Assembly (NCBI GenBank): GCA_904063045.1
Contig: CAJFCJ010000023.1
Span: 620,001 to 684,000 of the forward strand
From: Dimorphilus gyrociliatus
Lineage: Eukaryota > Annelida > Polychaeta > Dinophilidae
Reading direction: 5' to 3'
DNA length: 64,000 nucleotides
The notes under the pieces were generated by a model, which had not been told where the DNA came from, ran no database searches, and worked only from the letters and a program-made list of their open reading frames with translations. Positions 37,601 to 51,100 of this stretch are shown here, piece by piece. Each line of letters begins with the position of its first letter. The stretch's first letter is position 1. Both the position numbers and the translations under genes were made by a program.

Positions 37601-40600
37601 TTATTATTCCATTTCCAGTAATTTTCTGACATGTCAGCATCAAAAATGGAACCTTAGAAATTCAATTACGTGAGATAGGAAACTGTCTGTCCTATTTTTC
37701 TTACTAAGGTCTACCTTAATGAGTCCATTAGATTGAACTTTTTTGCCGGGGTATTTCCCTTTGTTTTCTATTCTAGATAAATATCCTCGTTTCTTTTAGA
37801 CGTTCCTTTTCTCCTCTCAAAAACTGTACGTAGTGGCCCAGGATTCCCTGACTACTTGTTTATTAAAACCCCTTTTTATATTTTTATATCAAACGTAAAG
37901 AGAAAAAGAAACGACTATACTATTCAATAAATTTTTATACGAGCTTTAATAAGCAATCTTCTCCCAACTGTAACAATATATGTCGCCATACTGAAACTGT
38001 ATATATACAGTATTATACAGTAAATACCGTATAGCTCTTGAAGTTGTCTTTAACTTGCCTGCCTATTTTAAAGCAGGTGAGGAAAAGTTAGACTAATGAT
38101 TGTCTAACTAAAAGGTCAAAGTAAACATGATAGTTTGATGTAAATATTGTTTTGTATAATGGTTGTCGAGCTGAAAAAAAAATTAAAGGGAATTATATAA
38201 AGTAGCGAAAATTAATAGCCTTAGCGAGCAGAGTTAGAAATGCGTGCTAATGAGCAAATCTGTGTTCTATAAATAGGAAAAGAGGTCCTCTCATCGTTAA
38301 ATGAAATGTGTTGGAATATAAAACTGTCAAACAAATGGTGCACTGTCATTAAATCAGGTAGTTGGAGGTTTTAAAATGAAATAGTATGTTTTCTCTCTCG
38401 CTCTACAATACTCGGGATTATCTAAATGTCTCTTTCTTGAAAGAGGAGGACAGAAAGGAAGAGAGAAAGCAATGAAAAATTGATTGGTTGAATGGATGAA
38501 TGAGTGAATGAAGGAGTGAGTAAGTCAGTGAGTGTATGAGAGAGGGGCGAACAAACTAGTGTATAAACTAAAGATGAACGAAGAGAGAGGACAAAGAACG
38601 AGGATAGATAGGCAGACGCACGCAGAGATCGAAAATGAGGAAGGGAAATCAATTTGTTAGTTTTTCTTGTTTGTCATTTAACCGATTGTATTTTGACAAA
38701 CTGAATTGCGTATGTAAATAAATAGGTTATCTTAACAGTTGAATTTGAACGAAATACTAACAAAATGTTACGGGCAAATGGCATCCATAAAAAAAACAAT
38801 TGATTTTTGCTTAACGAGTATAGTAAAACAAATGAAATGAGAAGTAGACAGAAGGCAAGGAAATTAGCCTGTACTAGCTGATACAGTCAACATTATGTAA
38901 ATTTTGTCAATACTTGGCTCCAACCAGACATTCTGGTACCAATTAATCGTTTTAATAATCATTTTGCCTATAAGAGTCGGAATATTTTATTGGGCGAATT
39001 TTTTCCCGTATTAAAAAAACCCATAGCAATTGCTAATTATATTCGAAATAGAAGTTAATGGGTTTCTTAGATGTGATATCTGGGTACGGGAGGAACTGGA
39101 TTGGTAAGAGAGAGAGAGAGAGAGAGAGAGACAGATAGATATAATTAGAACCCTGTATTTTTTTCACTAGATGATGATATGTTGCAAGCGTTATTCACCC
39201 ATAAAATCTACTACTAAAATATCATCCGATTATAATAATGACGCTAATTATTCCTTCCCGTTTACGAAATGAAAGAATAAAGTAAAAAAAAAACAAAAAA
39301 TATAAATAAAAAAGGATTTTTATTCCATTAATTAAAATTTATAAAAAGAAAAGAATAGGAAGGAAAGAGAAAGGAATAAATTGGCAAAGATGTGTGGACT
39401 TGACAGAAGTACGGAATCAAATCGATTGAGAATATCTCTGTTCCCTTTTGATAAATTTTTTCTATAAATATCACTATATAAAAGTGTGTGTACAGCATGC
39501 ACTGTCTAGATATAGACAGCGTAAATGAAGTGCTAATTGCGCGAAATATAGAAATACTTATTTGCGTGTATTGAATACACAATACAGTGTAGTGTATATT
39601 TAGTACAAGTTGATTTACGGAGGCGTATAGACAGAACGCCAAGATATCCTTGTGTATAAATTCTAATCTCATCGATATTTTCCGTTAAATCTCCACTTTA
39701 GGTTTTTTTCTTTTTTTCTCTTGATTTGAATCATAAACAGAGTACAAAATTGAATCTATATTCTCATTATACATGTCCAATATCTCTTTTGTTTAACGTA
39801 TACAGTATATACTATTTTTATCAGCATATATACAGTATGTATATTGATTTCTTTTTTGTTTCTTCAACTTTTTAAGAGACTTGCCCCTATTAACCTTGAA
39901 GCGAATTTTCATAGATTTTTGCCCAGTGAGAGGTGGTTACCTTTCTCTTTGGCTGTCTGCGCCTATCTATCCATCCATCCATCCATCCATCTATCTATCT
40001 ATTTATCTATTTATCTATTTATCTATTTATCTATTTATCTCTATCTGCCCGTCTATCTATCTTTCTATCTATCTCTATCGATCTATCTAATCTATCTATC
40101 TATATTCATACAATATACACATATGCATACATAGATATTAATATACCTCTTGCTTTCCCCTTTCCTGTTGTTCTCTTTTACTGTGTAGTTTATTTTTTGA
40201 TGGACGTATATTGGCAGTAAACGAGGTTCTAATCGATATAATCGATGCGATAGCGCCTACTAGAACGTTTGCGGAAAAAGATTGAAAATTTCAAGAACTT
40301 TTAAAGAAAAGAAAAAAAAATGAAATTAGACGAGAAAAGGTTTGATTAAAAAAAAATTGAATTTCAATCTTCTCTTCTCTCGCCGTATTAACACCAACTA
40401 GAGAATATAAAGAAAGAGGTTATATATTTACAATGATTAAATATTAAAAGAGTTAGACGAATGGTAATAAATAGTAATGAGTTGCGAGGATGTTAAGGAA
40501 AAGGTTATTTTTTTAGATTTATTAATTCCTACGACTCTGTTAGACTATTTAGTTGGGGTTTTGTATAGATTGAATAATTTATAGAAAATAATATATCTTT

Positions 40601-42486
40601 TGTCGTTATCAGGAAGCTCATAACTAAGGAGCATAGAATAATTTACGCTTTATTGAATCTTTATTGGTATTTTCTCGTCTCTTTTCACTAAATAATTATA
40701 TTTAAAACATAGGAAAATATATATCGATCAATAAAAACAGCTTGCAGTACTGGTGGATTGCTTATAGTATATGCAATATGCATAAATGCAGTACACCAAC
40801 ATAAACTGGCCTCCGCTCGAGTCATTTGATCTTTTTGCGATTTTCATAGCGCTAATTTCACTTAACTAGAGTTCGAATTGTATAATTTAATCTGTTTGAA
40901 ACTTCCTATAACAAGACCTAATTTAGGCGGCAATCAATCGTTTTACAAGTTGCTTATTTGTTTCACGAGAAAGGAAATGATGAATTATTCAATCATTCGA
41001 CGATTGTCTTGTTAGTAACGATACATTTAGTGTATTATATATGTATAGGCAAAATTTTATTAGCTTTTACTATGGCAACTGCCTAATGCATTTTGCTCGG
41101 GCGTCTAATGGACGACTAAAAGTGAAAGGTCGTGCTACTGTCAGCCAAAAGACTGCGATTGACACCTGCTTACTGAAGAGGATATCTAAATTGGCATATT
41201 AAGTGCGCGAATAATTTTCCACAATTTTCTATTTTACGACTTTAATCCATAATAAGATTGGAATAAACAGAAAGAAATTCTCCATGTTTTTTCTCTCTTC
41301 GCATTTCCTTCCGTTAAAAGAGTCGTTAAGCCATAGAATTTTGTTTGAACTGGCTACCTCTACGCCTTTTCTTTTTTATCATAGCATATCTCTCTCTCTT
41401 TCCCCTTCCTCTTCTTCTCTTTATATGTTTAATATTTTTTTCGTCTTATTTGTGTATCTATTCAAATTTTCAATTAACAATGAAAAAAAGGGTTAGTGAA
41501 ATTAATTTCCTCCTCTCTTATCTTGTATTCTTTCGTTTTCTTCTTCTTTCTCTTCTTACCTCAAAAGTATAACGATTCACTTTTATAGAAAGATTTGTAA
41601 ACAATTAATTTTGTTTTTTTTTGCACTAATTGGGCTTATTTCGTTAAGCTTTGGACAGAAATGCTGAATAAATGAGAACTGTATTACCTTTTATGTAAAG
41701 AGAGAAAAGAACTGATTTAAAATTTGTTTTGCCTGTCTCTTGTCTTTTCTCCCCCTCCCTCCCCTCCCTCCCCCCTCTCTCTCTCTCTCTCAATTTAATA
41801 TATACCTATATATCTATATACCGTATATATCTTTATACATTATTTATATTATACATCTTTCTCTTTTTCACTCTCTTAATCGGATCTTTATCAAGGTAGT
41901 TTGTCCAGATAAATAATCTTCTTTATCCCGCTAAAGTAACTCAGATCTCATCTGATATTCAATGTTTGCAAGACAAGCAAGTTTACTATTTGTATTAGTG
42001 CAAAACAGACGTATTCTTGTTCCACACATGATGATTAAGCTTTTGCTCACTCAGCAAAACGTCCTATGCTTATTGCTTGCTTTGTATGCTATACTCTATA
42101 GTCCAGAAGATGACTATGGCATTATTATATTTTTTTTCCTTTTTCTTTTTTTTTTTTACCACTAGAAATAACATTTATAGTTTTATTTATATAGTAAAAT
42201 TGAGAAATAACGAAAATTTCCATACAATATTCTCTTTAGTAGAAATATTAAAAGCAAAGATAGGCAGGCAGGCAGGCAGATAGACATACAGACAAAAAGA
42301 GAGAGAAAGGTAAATAAAACATTTTCCCGCTAAAATTATACTCAACAAACCGTGACATTGGGTAATTATGTGTCTGCTAATTAGCGATAATTTAATTGCG
42401 GTTCTCTAAAATAAGAAGAAAGTGAATGAGAAGGGGAGGGGTAAGGGAAATAAGAAAGAGAGAGAAATAGAGAGAAATAGAGAGAA

Positions 42487-42575
<89 letters not shown>

Positions 42576-45087
42576 GAGAGTGAGAGTGACAGATAGACAC
42601 ACACACATACATACATACATACAGAGTAAAAGAGAAAAGAAAGAAAACAATTGAAAAAAAAATAATATTCTAATACAAAAACGATTGGTTAAACGAAGAA
42701 GAAAGATAGAATTATTCCTAACTAAAAAACTCTTGTTTTCTCTTATTTAGCTGATGTTTTTTATGCTCGATTCTCGTATATTTTTTATATAGACATAACA
42801 TAAATATAGAATATAGAATATAAAAGAGGCCTACATTGCGCATTGTACATTTATTATTAATAATGTATACGTAGTGTATTTAATAGATTTTATGCAATAT
42901 ATTATTACTATTATTATTATTATTATTATAATTATTGTTATGTGTATTGATATACATTGCATATACATTATAAAACGCTAAAAGAAAAAGAGATGTGATT
43001 TTTTAAGTCTCCTCACGCCTGTTATATTTACGAATAATTCTCAATCTCGGCTTTTATTTGCTAGAAATATCTAGACGCCACCCTTCAAACTATAAATAGA
43101 GTACGATGATAATTAATCCTTTGCATTACTTTCAGTGCAGTTTATTTACGTTTTCATAAAAAGAGAGAGAAAGAAAAAAAAATTATCTAGTACTGGCAAC
43201 ATTGTTCTCTCTATTTATTACATTTACATGTACAATAGGTAGCGTGTTTTACATATCAATGACATTTCGATGCAAGTTGATCTATTACAACGCTTAAGCG
43301 TTTAAATTATTCTAAAAAACATCTTGAACCTTTTTTAACTATAAAAAACAAGTGGAAGGGAAAAAAAAGGGCATTTCCGATGTAATAAATCATTAAAATA
43401 ACCTCCTACGTACTTATGTCTTCTTATGTACTTGTGAAATTGATTTCTACCCAAGGTTTTATCTAATACAATTGCTCTTTATAGAAACGTCATATCCGCT
43501 ATCAAATAATGGATCAAACAGTTTTACCGAAGAATTTACTTATTGAACAGTGAATGATTATCTATTTTACAGTGGTATTTAACGGCTGTTTTCCAGTTTT
43601 CCACAGCAATAGACCAACATTTTATAGGTCTTTTTTATCGATGAATAATTATTCCGTCTTCAATTTTATGATTTTCCCAGGCATAGCGTCTAAAAACTGC
43701 TTCCAGTTAAAAACTAAAACATTCAACGTCGTCAATTATAAATGAAGGAAGTATAAACAAACTATAGTAAGGGGTTAAGCCTTACGAAATATAGTAAAGA
43801 GTATTTGTCTTATACCTTCCATTTACATTAATATTATTTATAATATTTTCTTGTTAATTTCTTGTACAATTCAATACTTAATGCTGTATTAATTGTATTA
43901 AGAGCTTTATGATAATATCGTTATCGATGCGATGATCATCGTCGATATTATCGTTATCGCCCCCTGTCATATTACAATATATTTTTTCTATTAACAAAAT
44001 TAAAGGGCGAGTTCGAACAATATTAATTATCTTTTTATGTCTGTGTCGGTGTGAATATGGGTGTGGGTGTGGGTGTGGGGCGTGGGGTGTGGAAACGCAT
44101 CGCTTATGTATACATATATACAGTAGATATTGCTACATCCACCACCTATTGTTAAAGACATAGAAGTATATTCACTAGGTCTATTTACATTTGATACTAT
44201 TTATTTTTATATCGTTTCATCAATGAAAATCTAACAAAAGTTACCTTTTTTCCTATTCAATTTAGTTGGATAATGGAGACGAACAAGCATCTCAAGTCCG
44301 ACGAGAGCTCGATAGTCGTTTGCAGCACGCCGAACAAATGTCGAGAGCTAGAAAGTATCCCAAGTTTGTTGTCAAGGACATGGAAAGTTTGTACGTGGAG
44401 GAGTTGAAGTCTTCCATAAACTTATTAATGGCTAATCTCGAGTCGCTTCCTGTCGCCAAAGGCGGTGCTGATTCCAAATATTCATTGCATAAATTAAAGC
44501 GTTACAGCCGAAATGCTCAACCCAATCAGTTACCAGGTCAGATAGATCCCGCTCTTGACGACAACGATCCTTTAAGCAAGTCGGCTTTACAATTGAATTT
44601 CACTGTCGACGTAAGTCAATTTATTAGTTTATATAAGAAGCCGAATGTTAATTGCTGATTGTTAATTGTTAATTGAATTAGTAATATTAAATACTATTAA
44701 CTATATATATATATCTTATATATATATTCTATATCTTACGTTCTTCTTTTCCCTTCAATAGGTACATATTTATGAATTAAGAAATGCCAAATCTTGCCTG
44801 CAAAAATTTTCTGCTAATCGAATAATTTACTGCGTAATGGAAGTAGAAGGTTCTAAAAATGATAAGCAACAAACTCACTTTCTAGATTTGAACACACCAA
44901 AATGGGATGTTTGGGGAACATTTACAACGAATCAACCTTTACCTACAGTAAAAATCAGGCTCTTTCTAGAGAATTCTAAAACATTGGCATTGAATGACGA
45001 ATTACTGAGCAAGGTAAGAACAGATGACAGCAAATTATTTGATTGTAGTTTTTATCTAAACTCCCGCTCATTGATTGGCAATGAAGG

Positions 45088-45130
<43 letters not shown>

Positions 45131-48100
45131 ATATAGAAGAGGAAAGAAAGAAAGACTATTTATCGAAGCAAACTTTCATTAATTGCAAATTTTTTCTTAT
45201 TTTGTTTTTCCAGCTAATTCTTGAACCTAGACCTATGCATCCGGAGTGGAATACTGGAGCTCACAAACCCAGGAAAATGGAAAGAGTTTCCCGTAATATT
45301 CCTGAAAATAATGTTCCAATATTGAGTTGTGGAGTTCGAATGACCAAACCGGATGCCATGAAACAATGTGGTTATTTGTATGCTATGGGGAAAACAATTT
45401 GGAAGAAATGGAAGAAAAGATTCTTCGTACTACATAAAGTATCCAATTACATTTTTGCATTATGCAGTTATAGACCGAAAAAGAGTGAACCTCAAGAGAC
45501 CTTACAGTTGGATAATTACGTCGTAGATTATACAGAAAATGTGGGTGAATTTCAGGGTGGAAATTGCTTTTTTACCATTGCAAAAATTGGTGAATCAGTT
45601 ACATTCGCGTCTGAAGATGAACAAGAAAGAGCAGCTTGGATTCAAGCTATTTTTAGGGCGACTGGTCAAAAAGATAAGCCACAGGCGCCAAAGGACACTC
45701 AATTATTACCAAGTCTTGGAGCCTCAAAGCAGACAACAGACAAGGCCAGAAAACATGGATTGGATGAATTCTTACAAGCCAGCCCTTGCAAATTCGATCA
45801 CGCTCTACTCTTCCAAACTTTACAGTCACTTACATTGGAATATCGATTAAATGATGTTTATACTAGCTTGGGATGGTTTTCCCCCGGTAAGTGATATAGT
45901 TAAGATGTCTTAAGGCATTCTTCTTAAGGACTATTTCTCTAAGTAATCATCGAGTTAATGATAAAGTCGAATTGAAAAAAAATGAAACAAACAAGGAAGG
46001 AAATTTATAAATTTCATTCGTCCTCGTCTTCGGTATCTTCATTTTTCTTCGTCTTTTCCTTCTTCTTGCTCTTTCTTCCCAAAATAAACTAGTAAGAGTC
46101 CCTAATGAGTTTCTTCGCCTTAAGAAATGGATGAAGAGAGAAAAGAAAGGACGAAGAATGGACAGCCCACAGACAGCTAGATAGATAGAGAAGAAGAAAG
46201 AGGGAAATAGAAAGGAGTAGAGTTTAATGCCATTAATAATGAATTTATTGTTCGTAATCTCTGCAAGACAAAAGTTAATTTGAACAAAACATTCTTGAAC
46301 GTACAGATGCAATTTTCACTGTAACGAATAGGGAGAAGAGAGGGGAAAAAACAAAAAAAAGAGAGAGAGGGACAGAGAAGGAGGAAGGAGAGAATAGTGC
46401 TCGTTAATAATATCATAAAATTCATGCGACATTTAAAGAGAATTATATTTCTTTTTCAACAAAAGAAAATGAATGCAATTTTAAAATCTTAATTATTTAT
46501 CTTACTCGAATAGGCCAAGTTTTCGTTCTGGACGAATATTGTGCAAGATACGGTGTCAGAGGTTGCTGGCGACATTTATGCTATCTAAATGATTTGCTGG
46601 TGAAAGCCGAGAACGGAGTTATGATCGACCCTACCCTCATGCATTATTCATTTGCCTTTTGCGCTAGCCACGTCCACGGAAATCGTCCGGACGGTATTGG
46701 TACAATTACTCAAGTTGAACAACATAAATTCCAAGGAATTAAGCAAAAACTTAAGGATTTGTTGGAGTACCAAATTACTAATTTCCGGTAGATTCCTTTT
46801 CGTTCTCTTTTCTTTTATCGATTGAATGAAGAAATAAAATAATTTTGTAAATGTACAAGAAAAGAAATAAATAAGAAATCTTTCTTTTCCAGATATTGCT
46901 TCCCATTCGGCAGGCCGGAAGGGGCATTAAAAGCTACATTATCGCTCCTGGAAAGAGTAAGTCATCGTTTAGAATTGCATTTTTTATACGTATATTGATT
47001 GCTAAAGAAAAACAACTGTCTCTTTGCAGGTATTAATGAAAGATATTGTAACGCCCGTACCTCCTGAAGAGGTTCGAGCTACCATAAAAAGGTGCCTAGA
47101 GCAAGCTGCTCTGATTAATTACACTAAAATATCGGAGTTTGCTAAAATGGAAGGTAAACTACTTTAGTATTTCAATTATTAAAATAATTTTCAAAATGAT
47201 ATACGTGTGTAATGATTAAATGAAATAACTATAGGCCAAAAAGCGTCAATGCAAAATGAAGGAGGTTAGATCTCAAACATTGTGTTTTCATATTTTTTTA
47301 TGTCAAGATTTCACGCATACAACTATTTCATTTATTCATTTATTTATTCATGCATACACACACGTGTACAAACAAACAAGCAAGCATACATACCACGTTT
47401 TCTTTTCTCTTTTCCTCTCTCATTTCACTTTTATCACTCGAAGATAATTATTTATTGAAAAAAATATCACAAGCTACCATAAAAATATTCATATTTTATC
47501 TTTCATTATTAAGCACAGCGTGCCTTTGAGAATAGCTGTAATAAATTTTCTTTAATAATATATATCACTTTTTATTCATATTCATATACTGTATATACAT
47601 ACAGTGTATATACGCACACACACATACACACACATACTGTATGTTGCATCTACCCTATACGTAACTGTTATATTTTTGTTTATGATCTACTTAATAGATG
47701 CTTACGGTGAAGACGATCAAGATCCGAAAAAGAAGCTTGAAGATTTAATTCGGTTAGCGGAATTGTGTATTGAAGTCTTACAACAAAATGAGGAATACCA
47801 TGCAGAGGTTTGTTGATTAATTAAGCCATTGAAGATTGTCCCGTTTGTAAAATAATTTTACTAATATCGTATGTTTTGTTATACACCCAACTAACTATAA
47901 TTTTCGTCGTGCTCGAAAAATCAGGCATTTAGAACGGTGAGTTTCAGTTTAAAGGAGAAAAAAAAACAAAATAATAATAATAATAAATATATTAATTTAT
48001 TTATATTATTACTAAAAAAATGAAAAAAATAATAATAACGTATTGGTTGAATCGATTCAATATTTCGACTTTTTCATTACTGTTTCATTCTTTTCTTTTA

Positions 48101-51100
48101 AATTTAACTACAGGATCATAGAAAGGTGATTTTAATTGGTTGTTCTTTTATGATTAAAATAGTCTTTTTCTACATTTTTATACCGTTCTATCCGTTATTT
48201 TATTATCAAATTTAATTGATGGTTTTTTTCAATGCCTTTCTGTTGTCATTTTCCTCTCTATAATATTCTACTTGACAATTTTTTTTCCTTTCTTTTATAT
48301 AGATATACTGTATATATATACACATATATATACACTTTATATATCTATTTTTTTCTCCTCCCCTTAAATTCTTTTTTCCCACGGTATTTCCACGCAAATA
48401 ACAACAGAAATAGTAATAGTAATACTACTACTACTAATGATAATAATAGCAGACACATTCTTATTTATTTATCATTTCACCATTTATATAGAAATTCTCT
48501 CTTTTTTTTTGTTTTTTTATTCTTTATGTTCTGCTTCTGTTTCGAAAATAGTGCAAAAAAAAATGTTTTTCTCCCTGTACACTAACTTTATTTCCTAGTC
48601 TAATTATACTCGAATTTACGCTTACGCGTAGGAAATCACTTTCAAATTGGTTTAATTCAATGACATAAGGATGAAAGAAGGAAATAAGACAATATTCTTG
48701 CTCATTAGATAACATACTCTTTCCCTTTTTTCCTTTTCTTCTTCTTCTTCTTCTGCCCCTTATCAGTTGTTTTCTATAATTTTCTTTCTACTTCTCTCTA
48801 CCTCTATTTTATTTATTTGTTATCGTTATTCTTAGCATTGTTTACAATTTCGTTAGAATATTATACTAGATGGTTTAGAACGAAAGAAAGAGTTGAAAAA
48901 TATACCGTAATAACGCAAAATATATTATATTTATTCTAGAATCGAATAGTTTGCATGACTGTGTTACTTAATAATTTCCGTATATATGTATAAAAAGAGA
49001 ATTGAGGACAAAAGTTAAAGAGAAACTTGCATAAACATATACAGTATATGCTGTATACGTACATATAAACATTATATACGTCATATATGGAGAAAGAGAG
49101 AGAGAGAGAGAGAAAAAAAAAAAGAGACAGGGAAAATAGCCTCGTATATCTTTTTCTAGTCTTCTTTTTTGTTGTACGCAAAAGTTGGTCATCTCTTTAA
49201 ATATGTTTTATTTCTTTTATTCTCCCTTATTTTGAGCTGGGTGAGGCTGTAAAGTAAATAGTACTTAGGTGTTTATTAATATATTTTCTTAAGTATGTTT
49301 ACCGAATGCTCATCTCTAGTTAACCGACATAGCTTTTCTCTTTTTTTTATGCATATTATTTTCCCTAGAGAAGGATGACGTATGTTCGCATTGATCGCCA
49401 AAACATTTATATATTAAACAGAGTTATAGTAGCCTATTTCTGCACCAATAGTTATTTTTTTAAGAAAGAATTCTCCTTTCAAATTAATCATTTGTCCTCC
49501 TTTCTTCTACTCTCAATCTCTCTTACCAATCACCAACCCACCCACCCATCCATCCGTCCATCCGCCATATTCAAAATACCTAAAGAAATGCTTTATCCTA
49601 AAGCATTTGTCTTTCTCACTTTTTCTTAGCTTCTATAAAAAAGTTTGCTATTCTTCCTCTTCTTTTTCTTCTCTGCCTTAAGACGATCGCAGAAGAAGAA
49701 AAAGTAGAAATAGAATAACGGCAACAAAAGCCAAGCACAAGTCGGAGACCAGTCTTTACAAATACACACTTGCAGTACACGAGAAATACAGATTCAGGTA
49801 GCCGAGCGAGAATCTTTAACAGGAATAATATAAAAATTTTGATTAGACGGAAAGGTTTTTTTCCCTCCGTGCAAAGTGCATCAAGCTGAGTTACATAAGA
49901 GCAAGATTCTTATATTCCTCCTTTAATATTTACATATTTTTATTTATAAAAACTACCCAGCTAGTAGCTTTCACAGTAGATTACGCTATAAAGCACATAA
50001 TTCCCACAGCGTCCTGGTTTAGCTTAATTCAATAAACTCCTCGCGTCTTTTGTGTAAAAAAGACCTGAAATTTTATGGAAATTTCTGCACACAGGCTTTT
50101 GCTTGGTTCAGCGACCTACTTGTGGAGCATGCTGAAAAATTCTGGCAATTGTTTTCCGTTGATATGAACGACGTTTTGGAACGCCAGCTTCCCGATACGT
50201 GGGACTCGTTCCCTCTCTTTCAATTGTTGAACGATTACCTCCGATTGGACGAGAACTTGGCACACGGACGCTTTCATAATCATATTCGAGATGTTTTCGC
50301 ACCGCAAGTGGTTAGATACGTCGATTTAATGGAAAGTTCCATAGCTCAATCAATTCACAAAGGTAATTAAGGATTTTTCTCACAATCTTAATTGTATATA
50401 ATTCCAATACGTTTAATCTCATAAATACCTTTATTCTTTATTCTTAACCTTATTTATTTACTCTTGATATATGCAACATCACACTTGCCGTATTAGCCTC
50501 AGCAGGGGTACTAATAGTACTTCGTAGTAGTAGTAGTAGTAGTTGAAGTAGAAGTAATAGTAGTAGTGATAGTAGTAGTATGAGTTATAGTAACAATAGT
50601 AGCAATAGCATTATAAATAACAGCAAAGACGCTGAAATTATGATTATCATTAAGCATATCGTTTTAAACATTTCAAGTATTTACTCAAAAGAGATAAATC
50701 ATAGGGGACAATCTCAAGTTTATTTATTAATAAAGTAATAAAGGTGTAAGTTAACAGAAGGTTTGAAAATTATCATTTTATAAATGAAGAATTTGATTGA
50801 TTAATTAGTTAATCGACTTTATTTATACTGTATAAGCCAGTAAACTAATGAAAAAAGGTACACTGTATTTACATCGTTTCCGCTCCATGTTGTTCAATAG
50901 ATAATAATAAACATGTGACATACTTTTGTAATTGTTTGCAGAGATGCATAAGTCAGAGTTAATCGTAAGTTTAATGATTTAATTTTTTGCTGTTGCTGCT
51001 GATCCTCCTCCTTTGTTTTTCTTTGTTATACTTGATACAAAAAGCCAAGGAAGACGCTGGTGACGAAGAAGAAGAAGAAGAAAAAGCAGAAGAAGATAAT

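Larger units (their letters stand above)
37440..44265 (+). other. CAPS intron 2 (6.8 kb)
   Basis: The longest intron in the window, bounded by CAG|GTTAGT and TTTAG|TTGGAT. I found no nested coding gene. It contains TATACWGTATA palindromes (38000-38030, 39803), a (ATCC/TATC)n tract, a long (GA)n tract, a GGGTGT-type repeat and an inverted repeat at 43911-43952. It may hold regulatory DNA or non-coding RNA. Confidence 0.6.

Noticed and set aside
39844-40220. Overlapping plus-strand frames of about 70-95 codons
   Set aside because: They arise from (ATCC/TATC)n repeats and encode Ser/Ile/Tyr/Leu repeats with no domain.
42381-42650. Three long overlapping minus-strand frames across the (GA)n tract
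   Set aside because: They encode only Ser-Leu repeats in every frame, which is what a dinucleotide repeat gives. The tract lies in a CAPS intron.
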